A DNA stretch of 64,000 nt, from contig CM060732.1 of the NCBI GenBank assembly GCA_030704615.1, positions 75,185,053 to 75,249,052 on the forward strand. Direction: 5' to 3'. The notes below the pieces were generated by a model that was not told the origin of the DNA, did no database searches, and saw nothing but the letters and a program-made list of their open reading frames with translations. Position numbers and translations under genes: made by a program. The stretch is from Takakia lepidozioides. Its lineage: Eukaryota > Streptophyta > Takakiopsida > Takakiales > Takakiaceae. Shown here piece after piece: positions 11,085 through 22,705 of this stretch (within the stretch, counting starts at the first letter, position 1; every line of letters begins with the position of its first letter).

Positions 11085-12905
11085 AGTCCCGAGCACGATC
11101 AGGTGCTCGTTTTTCTACTCTGGTCGTTTTTACAATGTGCTCGAACACTTCTAAGGTGCGCGCGTTTCTACACGGAGCTTGTTTCCACATGGTGCTCGTC
11201 TCTTAGCCGGTGGCCTTGTTTATACCGGTGCTCGTTTCTAAGCTGGTGCGCTCGTTTCTACCATCGCTCATTTCTAATTCTAAGGTGCGCTCGTGTCCAG
11301 CGGTGGTGCTCGATTCTAAGCTAGTGCTCTCGTGTCCACGCGGTGCTCGATTCTAAGCTGGTGCTCTCGTTCTCTACGGTGCTCTAGTTTCTAAGGTGCG
11401 TTTCTACGTTTCTAAGCTAGTGCGCTCGTTTCCACCCGGCGCTCGTTTCTATGCTCGTGCGCTCGTGTCCACACGGTGCTCGTTTCTAAGCTGGTGCGCT
11501 CGTTCTCTCCAGTGCTTGTTTCTATGGTGCGCTCGTTTCTATAGGTGCGTGTTTCTAAGCTAGTGCGCTCGTTTCCACATGGTGCTCGTGTTTCTATGAT
11601 AGTGCGCTCGTTTTCACACGGTGCTCGTTTCTAAGCTAGTGCACTCGTTCTCAACGGTGCTCATTTCTAAGGTGCGCTCGTTTTTACAGGTGCTCGTTTC
11701 TAAGCTAGAGCACTCGTTCTCAACGGTGCTCATTTCTAAGGTGCGCTCGTTTTTACAGGTGCTCGTTTCTAAGCTAGTGCGTTCGTTTCCATAGGGCGCT
11801 CGTTTCTAAGCTAGTACGCTCGATTCCACCCGGCGCTTGTTTCTATGCTAGTGCGCTCTTATCCACACGGTGCTTTTGTAAGCTGGTGCGCTCGTTCTCT
11901 ATGGTGCTCGTTTCTATCGGTGTGGCGTTTCTAAGCTAGTGCGCTCGTTTCCACATGACACTCGTTTCCAAAATGCGCTCGTGTTTCTATGATAGTGCGC
12001 TCGTTTCCACACGGTGCTTGGTTCTAAGGTAGTGCACTCGTTCTCAACGGTGCTCGTTTCTAGAGTGCGCTCGTTTCTACCGGTGCTCTCGTTTCTAAGC
12101 TAGTGCGCTCGTTTCCACAAGGCGCTCGTTTATAAGCTAGTACGCTCATTTCCACCCGGCGCTCGTTTCTATGCTAGTGCGCTCGTGTCCACACGGTGCT
12201 CGTTTCTAAGCTGGTGCGCTCGTTCTCTATGGTGCTCGTTTCTATGGTGCGCGTTTCTAAGCTAGTGCGCTCGTTTCCAAAGTGCGCTCGTGTTTCTATG
12301 ATAGTGCGCTCGTTTCCACACGGTGCTCGCTCGTTTCTAAGCTGGTGCACTCGTTCTCAACGGTGCTCGTTTCTAAGGTGCGCTCGTTTCTACCGGTGCT
12401 CGTTTCTAAGCTAATGCGCTCGTTTCAATGCTAGTGCGCCCGTGTCCACACGGTGATCGTTTCTAAGCTGGTGCGCTCATTCTCTACGGTGCTCGTTTCT
12501 ATGGTGCGCTCGTTTCTACCGGTGCGCGTTTCTAAGCTAGTGCGCTCGTTTCTATGCTAGCGCGCTTGTGTCCACACGGTGCTCGTTTCTAAGCTGGTGC
12601 GCTCGTGTCTCTACCGTGCTCGTTTCTAAGCTGGTGCGTTCTCTACGGTGCTCGTTTTTAAGGTACGCTCGTTTCTACCGGTGCTCGTTTCTAAGCTAGT
12701 GCGTTCGTTTCCACACGGTGCTCATTTCCAAGGTGCGCTCGTTTCAATGCTAGTGCGCTCGTGTCCACACGGTGCTCGTTTCTAAGCTGGTATGCTCGTT
12801 CTCTACGGTGCTCGTTTCTAAGCTAGCGCGCTCATTTCCACAAGGCGCTCATTTCTATGCTAGCGCGTTTGCGATCGCTTCTACACAATGTTCCTCTCTA
12901 GGGTC
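11085..12905 (+). repeat. Minisatellite array of TGCTCGTTTCTAAGCTAGTG-type units (~1.8 kb)
   Basis: About 1.8 kb is a degenerate higher-order tandem array. Recurrent half-units are GTGCTCGTTTCTAAGCTAG and GTGCGCTCGTTTCCACACG, together about 36-40 bp, with variants (TTCTCTACG, TTTCTACCGG). Open frames inside are artefacts of the repeat (Ser/Arg/Val/Cys-rich). Related units in inverted orientation occur at 14010-14310 and 14620-14860. Confidence 0.9.
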
Positions 12906-12959
12906 TACACGGTGTATGTCCATATATACATTATATGCAGAAATAAGTTAAAAATTATA

Positions 12960-13255
12960 GATTACAATTCAATTCAATTGTGAGTTGACAAATTATAAAT
13001 GTCAACAATTCAAATTAAGGTTGCAAATTAAGGTTGTTTTTGAACTAGTTTTAGCAGTTCAATTGAATTACAAATTTACAATTCAATTGAATTGTTGTCA
13101 ACAATTCAAATTAAGTTTGTTTTCGAACTAGTTTTAGCAATTCAATTGAATTACAAATTTACAATTCAATTGAATTATAGTCAACAATTCAAATTAAGGT
13201 TGCAAATTAAGGTTGTTTTCGAACTAGTTTTAGCAGTTCAATTGAATTGCGTACT
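12960..13255 (+). repeat. AT-rich tandem repeat containing AATTCAATTGAATT palindromes
   Basis: Roughly 110-120 bp units repeat about two and a half times. They contain CAACAATTCAAATTAAGG, GAACTAGTTTTAGCA and the palindromic words TTCAATTGAA and CAATTCAATTGAATT. It sits directly against the end of the GTGCTCG minisatellite. Confidence 0.75.
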
Positions 13256-13479
13256 TTTAGGGGTGGTGATCAAATGAATTGCGATGCATAGAAGTTTGCA
13301 TGAGAGAAAAATTAATTATTATGTTTAACTTCCTAATCGAACCGTCGCTCTTGACATGTTGGCATGACACGACGACGACTTCGTCAACCACAACGACAAA
13401 ACTGGTAGAAGCACCGAGTAGACATTGGAGACACTGGCTTAACATCAAAGCATTGGATTGTCAGAGCATGAAGGATATG

Positions 13480-13660
13480 GAGACACCGGGTTGACATGGT
13501 GGCATGGGATACTCATGTGAGACATGGAGCAGGCACCACGTTAACATGGATGCATCATATAGGAGGTATCGCGTGACATGGAGGCACCCGATTAACATGG
13601 AACACATGGAGGAGGCACCAGGTTAACATGGATGCATTGGATGGACATAGAGGAGGCACT
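13480..13660 (+). repeat. Short tandem repeats of GGAGGCACCxGGTTAACATGG type
   Basis: GACATGGAGGCACC, GGTTAACATGGATGCAT and related phrases repeat about four to five times with a period near 40-50 bp. Some stretches are degenerate. No protein is supported. Confidence 0.6.
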
Positions 13661-13849
13661 GCCAGTTTGCAGTTTCCTTTCCGTTGTGTACTCCGCGGCT
13701 CCACGGCCACAAAGGCGTTCTGAGTAATAAGCTAACATGTCAGGCTCCATTGCTCGTACGCTAAAGAGCACTAAACGGAAAGTTGTGACCGGCCACAGTA
13801 TGGTGACCGAACTTTTGATCAGACCCACTTTAAGATAATGTCGGTGCTT

Positions 13850-14010
13850 GAGTCAGTCACATAGTTGGCAACTTGAGATGTTCAGTGCCTGGCTTGAGCC
13901 GCTCACGTTGGCAACTTGAGCCGCTCAGTGCCTAACTTCAACCCCTCAGTGCCGTACTAAATGCCTGGCTTTGAGCCGCTCAAGTTGCAACTCAAGCCCT
14001 CAGTGCCCGA
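13850..14010 (+). repeat. Degenerate repeats of CAACTTGAGCCGCTCAGTGCC type
   Basis: The phrases GGCAACTTGAG, CCGCTCA and CAGTGCCTGGCTTGAG recur about five times over 160 bp and lead directly into the inverted GAGCAC minisatellite. Confidence 0.55.
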
Positions 14011-14865
14011 CTTGAGTGGAAATGGAGACAATGTAGAAACGAGCACGTATAGAAACAAGTACCATAGAAAACAAGCAATGTCTAGAAAAGAGCACCGTGT
14101 AGAAACGAGCACAGTATGGAAACGAGCACCATGTAAAAACAAGCACTGTAGAGAAACAAGCACCGTGTAGAAACGAGGCACAGTATGTAAACGAGGACCA
14201 TGTAGAAACGAGCACACTGTAATAACAAACACGATGTAGAAACTAGCACCCTATAGAAATGAGCACACCGTAGAGACAAGCGTGGTGTAGAAACGAGCAT
14301 CATGTAGCAACTAGTGTTGGAGTGGTATCAAGTTTTTTACATACCAGACTGGTCCTGGTACCAGGCGTATCACAAAACTTTCAGACCAGTCTGGTCTATA
14401 TAATGGTGGATGTATTTTTTTTCCAGATACTAGTTTGAATATGATTAACATTGCTGGTATGAGATATCAACTCTGGTGTCATTCCAAAGCCATCTTGAGT
14501 TACAAATTTATCAAATGGCAACTATCAAGTGAAAATAAATAAAATATACATAAAGAAGTAAATACTTTTGCTGTAAATTTGCTGAGTGCTGGATTTCAGC
14601 CGTTCAAGTTGAGTGGAAACGGACGCCATGTAGAAATGAGCACCCTATAGAGACAAGCCTTGTAAAACGAGCAGTGCGGAGTAGAGCACCGTGTAGAAAT
14701 GAGCACAATATAGAAACAAAGATTGTGTAGAAACCATCGCTGTAGAGAAATGAGCGTCGTTGAAACAAGCACCGCATAGAAACGAGCATTGTTGTAATGT
14801 AGAAACTAGCACAGTGTAGAGACGAACGAGAAACGAGCACCGTGGAGAAATCCCAGGTTACATAG
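14010..14865 (-). repeat. Inverted relatives of the GTGCTCG minisatellite in two blocks
   Basis: Blocks at 14010-14310 and 14620-14860 are built of GTAGAAACGAGCACCGTG. Its reverse complement, CACGGTGCTCGTTTCTAC, is the basic word of the 11085-12905 array. The two blocks are separated by a unique-looking segment (14311-14610) with the palindrome GACCAGTCTGGTC near 14385. The arrangement is an inverted pair of the same satellite family spanning about 3.8 kb. Confidence 0.8.
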
Positions 14866-15719
14866 CATGTAGGAAAGAGACAGCACAAGTTGAAGGAACG
14901 CAATCAGAAATCACGGATTTCAGCAGGGATAAATCCAAAAGGAAGAAGACAGCAAGGCCATGCTCCCACGGCTGATGTCCTTTGGATGAAATAACCTTCA
15001 TCCACAGGAAGGTAATGGATGAACAGGGACGAATGAAATCTCATAGGAGCATAGGACCTGATATTCCTACGACCTCCCATGAGGGAATCAACATGAGCCC
15101 TCTCAAACACTTGATATTCTTATGACGTCCTCTATGGCAAATCTAGTCCGGATCTCCGGACACACATATGATCGAACTCATCGTGGATGAGCCATGGAAT
15201 ACAGACACTATCATTATGACACCCGAGCAATTAGATGTCTCCGAGCAATTAGATGTCTCAGGAGAGTAAAGAGTCAAAAGCGGGCTAAATATATGCAGTT
15301 ACTGCAAGAAAGATGGCGGGCTCCACAAGAAACGGGCTTGTATATGAATCAATTAAGGAAGATGAAGAGAGGGCACCATGTAGAAACGTTTCTACAATTT
15401 TTAGGTCCTGGCTCCCTGCTATATCCGGTAGCAGGGGCTCCTCTCGAATGCTACCTAGTCCTTGGTCACTGATGTAATTAGAAAGGTCCTCTCTATGTTG
15501 TGAAGTCAGTGAACCTAGAATACACATCATTTTGCTCCAAGTTAATGCACCATTATGCTTTCTGATGATAAAAGTTGTCTTTCTTGATCTTTCAAACTCC
15601 ACCCTAGGTCTGTCATGATCAATATGAAAAGATCTAAAAGCATTTTTAATGTCCAGTTGAAGATCAGATGAATACATGCTATTTACTGTCGTAAATAATG
15701 CTGAATAATGCTCTGAAGT
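14866..15719. other. Non-coding spacer upstream of the ALG11 stop
   Basis: No gene is supported. A short diverged duplication is visible near 15055-15135: a phrase ending GATATTCCTACGACCTCC near 15060 and GATATTCTTATGACGTCC near 15113. A tandem GAGCAATTAGATGTCTC is repeated at 15226-15260. Confidence 0.4.
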
Positions 15720-18077
15720 TCATCTACTTAGTTCTAAATTATTAAATCGAGTACACAAGGGGCACATTGCTTTTTTAAATGCAGCATCAAATGTAGATCC
15801 AGAGAGGCGGGAGGCCCGCAGTCTTGCTGCTTTGGCAATATGTATCCGCTCATCATCCACCATTGACAGTATACAGCACATAGCATCTGCAAACTCGGCA
15901 ACAGTACTAGCCAGAAAACCTGTGCTTTCTCCTCCTTCCTTGACCACTATGTCCAGCTTGGGCCCTGCTGAATTATGAGCTGCAACCACAAGAAAGTGAT
16001 ACAAGATCTCAATTAACCAGGAAGAATCCACTGTAGTCAAATTTTTGTTCTACTTGTAATTGATCACATTGAAACTGATATTATTTTAATTGCATCCATG
16101 GACTGGATGTGCGATTTTTACATGGAGAGGAGAGAGGAGAGTACTAACCAATAGAGACAGCCCCAGCAGCCATGTATTCCACCACACTGATGCCGAAGTG
16201 TTTGTCTGTCATAGTGTGAAGGCCAGCAACTGCACCCCCCAGCAATTCCACGAGCTCCCTGTTTGACATGCCGGTCGCAAGTTAAGGTCATGATGAGAAT
16301 TTGCATGGCAATAAGCACAACTTTGAAAAACATGATTGAAAGTTTGTTTGGTGACAAAAAGTAGGGTAGTGCACAAACCTATAGGGCACACTCAGGCAGA
16401 AGTCAACGTGCTGATGTAAGCCTAATTCCTGGCACTGGAGTTTAAGATTTGCCACTCGCTCCTCATCTTCCTGATTTCTACAGCTGCCGACCAGCTTCAA
16501 GCGTGCCCCTTTGTGCTGCTCGGACAACTGCTCCATTTGCCAGAGCAAATGCTTCTAGCTGCAACCCATGTGTCTGCAATCATTGCTTGTCAATTATAAC
16601 CTCTGTACACCGTCCCCTGCCACATGTGCAATATGCCTTCACACTAGATGTGCAACCAGCACAATACTAACAGTTGTGAATGCTGTCTTCAAAACAGATA
16701 AGAAAGATGTGATGGATTACCCGAAGACTGCAATATAAAATGTGTGTGCTAGTTACTGCTCACAGCAAAATGTCTTGTACTGTAGAGCTACAGGCCACAA
16801 AGCAAAATGGGAAAATGTGGAGAGAGATGGGACAGGCAGATACAACAAAGCTGAGGGGGAGAAAAGAATAGATTGTACTCATAAGACGTTGTTTTCCGTA
16901 GCCTTGTGGCCATTGGAGAAAAGAATAGAAACGAAGGACAGGGTAAGTACCTTCTCAGGCCGAAATTGAGCAACAGAGATGATGTAGGGGGGTTTTACTG
17001 ACCGCTCCAGGGGAAGCGCCTGCTTGCCAGAGGTTATGAAACAGTCAACATCTCTGCAAGCCAATGCCCACAACCAAAATCACCTATACTCTGTCCTTCC
17101 TCTGAACTGCATACAGTATATAGGTCAGGTCTGTAATAAGCCAGAAACCCTTGCTACCTACCACATTAGTCTGCATCTTCAAATCCGTAGCAAGTTACCT
17201 CGTCAAGTTGTCACAGCTGAAGACCAAATGTAAGGTGCAACAGCAAGCAAATTAAGCTGACCTGGCTAGTTGGAAAAATGGAAATGGGTGAAACTGATCA
17301 CATATTTCTTGACTTCCCTCTGAGCTCCCAAACAAAAAAAAATGGGGAAACAGGGGGATGGAGGGGGACCTGAAGGGTGAGAGTGTCACAAGGCGGGTAG
17401 ACAAGAAAAATGTGATTTGGAATCTTCCAGAGCTGACTGATGTGTGTCTTTGTCCATGATGAATTAACCATGGCCAAATGCACAAAGCAGCCTGCCAAAC
17501 CATAGAGCCAGGCCATCATTCTGTAGTATGCTGCCTTCCCTGCTGTCAACCAATAGCTGCACCTCCAATGACCAGTACTGAGATGCAGTTTTGATACACT
17601 TTCAAATCAAATCAGCAACTCATGTCCATTGTGCAATGGACTGTCATTCCCCTGCATATTGCATTCCTCCCTGACAGCCACTACAAAAGGACATACCTGG
17701 AGGCCTCAAAGTATGATAAAGTGAGGGGACTTTGTTCATTTGCAGCCTTAATCACGAGATTGCTCATCACAAGTAGGAATATACACCTGCCTGTGAGCAA
17801 TGAAGGCGTCATTGTTGTAGAGAGAGGCCCGACTCCACACACGGTCTAGCATATCTGAGCTGATGGTGGGGTAGTGTGTGTAGCAAGCCACAAGGCAGCC
17901 TGCAGAGCGTGCCAGCATATATGTGAAGGCGTAGCCACTGGTGTCCACAAATAGCAACGGGGTCACAATACTGAGTGCCTCCCATGCCAGTACCATCGAC
18001 CCCAAGCTCTGCCCTATCAATGTGGCGTGCGGGTAAGTGCTTGCCTCTACCAACTTTCTCCATTGTAATCTCACCAC
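15720..18077 (-). CDS. ALG11: ALG11-like GDP-Man alpha-1,2-mannosyltransferase (N-glycan assembly), six 3' exons, N-terminus not found
   Basis: Exons: 17791-18077, 17370-17556, 16951-17019, 16379-16573, 16149-16258 and 15720-15979. Landmarks in order are [119 protein letters not shown] and [12 protein letters not shown], the GT4 nucleotide-sugar site of ALG11. This ER enzyme adds the fourth and fifth mannoses to the dolichol-linked oligosaccharide. Two oddities: the intron at 17557-17790 fits only a GC donor (CACAG|GCAGGT), which gives the conserved Ser; and exon 16379-16573 carries one surplus base, most simply in the AAA of GCAAATGG, breaking frame after FALA. The N-terminal membrane anchor and GGGGERV exon were not seen upstream. 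Confidence 0.85.
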
Positions 18078-20570
18078 CTGCCACCCCAAACACATTGGAT
18101 AGATATCATGGGGTTCGGTGTTTTGTCACACAATGCATCCATTCTCTGTTGTCATAATAAAATCTCTGTTGGCTGTTATCCTTGCAGACTTGCCCATCCT
18201 GTTCAGTGCTCTATTCTTAAAAGTGTATCGGTGGTCACAGCATAGGCAGAGAGAAAGTGGAGGGAGGTGGAGGGTGGATAACAACCATTGGGGGTTTTAT
18301 GAGCCGAACTCCAAATAGGTCCAAAAGCACGGGCAGCCAACTCCTGAGATGTGGTAGGGTCACCCGTGTAGATCCGATCCAATTCATGTGTGAGCTCATG
18401 TCATGTTTGGCCCAGTTTGAAGGATGGTAGGTACACAAGGGACCTCCCGTCGCCACGTGCTCATTGTTGGTTGGTCCTGCTCAACCAAAGCACTTAAGAC
18501 CACCAAAAGTGGAGGGTGTGAAACAAGACGAGAGGGTGGTATGTGGAGTTCTCTTTGGAGACATCGAGGGTGATGTGTATTTTTACTACCTAGTAGCTTA
18601 CCGAGGTTTGAACACCGGCATGTTTGAAATGTTGGGTGTGTAATTTTGTAACCTTCGGATGCTGACTAGTACTGGCATATCGCGGCTGTCCATAATGGCG
18701 CCATTCGCTGTTGTAGCGCGCCAGTAAGCAAGCGGGTATAGCCCAGGGATTTTTTTGCTTTAAAAGGGATTCACGTTGCTCGGAGGCACTTGTGTTGAGA
18801 GAGGAGGTAGACAGCTTGGGATCTGATGTGTGTGTGATAGAGATTAGCTCGGGCGAGAGCTCGCTGCTTGAGCGGGCCGATCGGATACACGAGGGAGAGG
18901 GGCTGCTTGGTTGCTCTAGGCTGAAGCGAAGGAGCTGGTCAGAGTGATGTGGAGAAAGCTGGAATCCCCGATGGTTTTTGTCATGGTTTCCATCATGATT
19001 TCTCATGCGCTGGGAGGAGCAAAACGCTTACATCAAAAACATGTGGTTTAGCCTCTTGCCTATGGTTGCACGGAGTACATGGTATGCTTCACCACCTGAT
19101 TAGATACCTGATTAAGTCCATGTGAGTCGTCTTGTTGTACCGCAGATGTTGATAACTTATGCATCCGAAATTCACTAATCTTTGAAGTACAAGTTGCTAC
19201 AGGCTTATCTAGAGATGGATATGCATAATATGTACGTATAGCACTCGGCAAATTGATCATTGACAAAGAACTGATGGATAAGAGATCCGTGTGCAAGCTG
19301 CAGGTGCAATTACATGACGGCTATGTGTCGCTGATGCATCCGTTGGATCACTTAGCCATGCGAAACAAGAGTGCATCGCAGCCTGGCAGCACGATACTGC
19401 TAATGACCCGCCAAGCCTTGGTGGAGCTCTCGTGATCAAGCGTGACCAACATCAAGTTGCTTCATCTGGTAACATCAGCACGAACAAATAGCGGACTGGC
19501 AATCTACGGGTAAGCTCGCATGACATATTACCAGTAGGGCCAGAGAAGTCTTCAAGAACCGTGACAATGAATTCTACGGATATGAGGGCAATAAATTTAG
19601 AATTCAAGATGTATCTTTAGAGCAGTTTTCTGTACCGACTATGACATCGGATGTTGTGGTGAATTGTAACAGCCTATTGCTCACGATGGTTCAATTCAAT
19701 CGAGGCTATTTCTCACCCAGGCAAAGAAGTTAGCCTTGGAGTTTCGTCACACACATGCGGACCAGCTTGCGAGGAACGAGGGCAATTTTGATGGACCAGC
19801 TTGCGAGGAGTTGAGGACAATTTTGATTAGCCTCTAGTGACTCTTCAGAGATCACAACTCTACAAAAATATTTTGTAAAATTTTGTAAGGGTAGTTTCTA
19901 TCTAGCTCGACAGCGGTAGTAAATAGGACTTAGCTTGAGCTTACGTAGGAGAAGCAAGGTAGCACGGGAGACCACTCGTCGCTAGAGCTCGACGGATTGA
20001 TGTACTCATGGTGTGTTCCCATGGAACCTGGGGCGTCATGGCCTGTGTTCCCCTGGAACCGGGGCGTCCCCTGACCGACAGTCCGGCTGTGTCCAACAGC
20101 CTTATTCGGACGACATGGCGCGGGGCGTCAAAGCCTGCCCGTTCCTATCGTGTGGCTTCTTGGAGATGCGGGTCTCCGGGCCGTTGTCACCCCACCCTTG
20201 CTACAGAGACGGGGAGGAGCACCAAAGGCTTGGAACCGGCGTTTGCGACCACACCATTATGACTGCCAGTAACAGCAGTCTGCGCTGAGCGGCTTCCGCG
20301 ATGATGCACAAGTGGGCTTTGCCTCTGCAATGTTCGCTTGAGGACACGGTGTGCTACCATGGAGCCTTCACAGCTCTTTGTTGGAATGTAACACTTTCTT
20401 TGTGACAACCACACAAGCACAAAGCAATTCTACAACAGAGGAACACAGCATATTCTGAAATTTCCATACATGTGGGGATGTCTCTGGATTTCAAAGCATT
20501 TGCACATGTACAGAGACCAAAGTTCAGATCGTAGCAAAGATGTATGTTTTACAGATTGGGTTCAAAACTG
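18078..20570. other. Long stretch without a recognised gene upstream of ALG11
   Basis: I looked for the missing ALG11 N-terminal exons (TM anchor, GGGGERVLWC) on the minus strand and did not find them. No other exon is supported. At 20013-20125 the phrase GTTCCCATGGAACC, followed by GGGGCGTC, recurs as GTTCCCCTGGAACC with GGGGCGTCCCC and as a degenerate third copy (GCGCGGGGCGTCAAAGCC), so the 20.0-20.3 kb GC-rich patch looks like an old repeat insertion. Confidence 0.4.
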
Positions 20571-20574
20571 TTCA

Positions 20575-21145
20575 ACTGTTCACAGCGTTTGCAGTTGCTT
20601 CTCTGGACCATTTACAACCTCTTAGTTGTTGTAGATAATCCTCGTTTTTTGAGTTCGTGAGCAGATATCTCCACAATTCAATGCTTTTACACTTTGGAGC
20701 CAACTCCTTGGGCAAACCATCAGCCTTTTCCTCAGTTTTGTCCACAGATCAAGGATTTCTAGCCTCACTTGAACTGACCTGCAAAAGGTCCTACCAATGG
20801 GAGTAGGTGACTTCTTTCTGAAGCCTGGCGCAAAGAGATGATATGAAACAGCTATATCTTCTTCACACTTCAGAGTTTTCTGGTTAAATTGAACTTGTCT
20901 CCGTGAAACGGCCACGTTGTCCTCCAACTCCTTCGAAGCAAAGTTTGTCTTCTAGTTTCTCCCCCGTATTTATTTACAAGAAGGGAGTAGTATAAGAAGC
21001 ATTGCTTATGTGTAACCACAAATTTGACAGACAGCAGAGGATCTGGCATGCCCACCATACGCAAAGTGTAGGTTGTGATATCATCAGGAGTGAGATTGGT
21101 GAGGAACTCCGAAGTTCCATAGAGTTTGCAGAATAAGCACAAACC
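20575..21145 (-). CDS. Unidentified gene fragment (C-terminal part), with one apparent frame break
   Basis: Two minus-strand stretches look like real protein. The upstream one reads LTNLTPDDITTYTLRMVGMPD, then PLLSVKFVVTHKQCFLYY, then (another frame) LEDNVAVSRRQVQFNQKTL and EEDIAVSYHLFAPGFRKK. The downstream one reads EEKADGLPKELAPKCKSIEL, WRYLLTNSKNEDYLQQLRGC and ends at a stop at about 20576. The two downstream frames join if one A is added to the AAAA run near 20743 (GGACAAAACTGAGG). I do not recognise the family and see no catalytic motif. It could be the 3' end of a gene whose start lies toward 22 kb, or a relic. Confidence 0.35.
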
Positions 21146-22122
21146 AAAACTTCAGGTTAGGCACACTACTTTGCTGAGAAGAAGCTTAGGTGAGTTATTA
21201 GATTCCTTCAATCTCCCTGCTGCTTTATTTTGCCCATCTTTGCTATCCTCAGGCCATCCCTCAATGCATGGATTCTTGACCACGACCGTAAGAGACATCC
21301 CACCGGATGCTCCTTTTCAAAACTGCAATTTTTCCACTTGGTGGGTGGGCAATTAGTTGGGATAGTCTCAGCTGGTTCACGTCGTGTGTGTTTTCTTCTC
21401 GCCCATCCGGCATTTCACCATTTGAAGCGCTGAAGAGCAGCAGCTTTCTATCTGTCTTCTCACATTTTCAAGAAGTGCAAGGTATGCACGTACGAGCACT
21501 TTATTCGGGATCGCCTTTTGGTCACACCAGAAATCTTAAAAGCAAGTACGCAGATATTGACTTGGAAATGTAGAACACAAAGCCGAACCCCACTGCACAA
21601 TTACAAACTTTCAAGAAATAGGATTCTCAATTGGACGAAACAGGCATACTAAGCCTCAAATGTCTGCAACCTTCACTTTCATGATAGATCTTAACACGGT
21701 AGTTTACAAACAGTAAATACTGGGAACTGGTGCAACGAGATCGGTATTATTGTAAATGGTAGGCACTCTTGGCTTGTTGAGACATCCGCGAGAAAGGATC
21801 TGCACATGCTCGGAACAAGTAAAGAATAGTTAGAGATCAAAGTGCACCCTTTCTTCTCCCTTTCTTTCAGTTTCGCCCAGATGCAACACTCACTTTCCAA
21901 CAACAATATGCCCCCCCCATCATGCGCCTGGCCTACCGGAAAACATTCAATCTTCAACGATCTCCATCCCCCATTTCAAATTGCACCTGTTTCTGCACTT
22001 GATGTGATCACCTGTATATCTAAAAAAAAGGGACTTTTCATGCACAACCCTGGTGGAGATGATGCAAACCATAACCCAGCAGATACCAAAAGAGAATAGA
22101 GGAACAGCACCGATCTGCAATT
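21146..22122. other. No gene seen
   Basis: Open frames on both strands lack codon structure or recognisable motifs. The last part probably holds the 3' UTR of the CxxC gene that ends at 22123. Confidence 0.4.
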
Positions 22123-22332
22123 TCACTTAGTTTCACTAGCAGCGGTGCCCTCCTGAGTCTCTTGAGACTGCTCCTCTTCGGACTCCACCTTAGCGGGCAG
22201 GGTGACACCGGGCCAGGGCTTGCACAGGCAGAGCTTATCCTGCGGGATTGTCTTGTACACGCTGGGTACGTGCTTGCCGCATCCAGCCCATGACGTCTGC
22301 CCACAGGTGGTACAACTCACCGGGTAACACAT
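22123..22332 (-). CDS. Small conserved CxxC zinc-ribbon-like protein (69 aa)
   Basis: A single-exon ORF starts at the ATG at 22332: MCYPVSCTTCGQTSWAGCGK, then HVPSVYKTIP, CLCKPWPGV and an acidic tail (ESEEEQSQETQEG). The C-x2-C of CTTC with later WAGCG and CLC pairs resembles the small uncharacterised eukaryotic proteins of the form C-x2-CGKxTW-x-GCGxH...CxC, probably zinc-binding. The frame is open upstream of the ATG without another good start, so the first conserved Met was chosen. It is divergent from the hydrolase at 22706, with 373 bp between the two starts. Function unknown. Confidence 0.75.
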   Translation of the reverse strand: MCYPVSCTTCGQTSWAGCGKHVPSVYKTIPQDKLCLCKPWPGVTLPAKVESEEEQSQETQEGTAASETK

Positions 22333-22705
22333 CTTGCCAGACTCTTTCACAATCTCCTTCTCTCTCTTCGTGTGTGTTTGTGTGTGAGTAAGAAAGGTTG
22401 TCAGAGCAGGATGATCGGGAATAAGGAAGGACTAGTGATATATAAAGCTTTGGGGTGGTGCGTGCCAAGCATGGCAGGCTTTGGAGATATCATCCTTTTT
22501 GTTCTTGTCCCCTGGCTCCTTATCCGATCGAGCCTTGCTTGATGCCATGCCATGCGTATTCGCACTTGTTTTCCTTTTGCTTGCCCATCCCATCATCCAC
22601 GCCATCCATCTCAGATTTCCAAATGCACTGTCTCGTTCGTCGGTCTGTTGAAATCGAGCGTCGTTCCCGCAGAGATCGTGACGGGGAAGACGAGGTAGGG
22701 CTGCG
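22333..22705. promoter_or_regulatory. Putative shared divergent promoter region
   Basis: This 373-bp interval separates the start codons of the CxxC gene (-) and the alpha/beta hydrolase (+). It contains CT- and GT-rich tracts near 22348-22390 (CTCTCTCTTCGTGTGTGTTTG), of the pyrimidine-patch kind often found next to plant start sites, and TATATAAAG near 22439. Both 5' UTRs and both promoters must fit here. Assignment as promoter is by position only. Confidence 0.45.

Noticed and set aside
11070-12414. Short ORFs rich in Cys/Ser/Arg/Val within the GTGCTCG array
   Set aside because: Artefacts of the repeat unit read in frame; no conserved start or product.
15285-15677. 130-aa minus-strand ORF
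   Set aside because: No domain; downstream of the ALG11 stop; composition not convincing.
18590-19006. 138-aa Ser-rich minus-strand ORF as missing ALG11 N-terminus
   Set aside because: No TM anchor and no GGGGERV motif; sequence unlike the family.
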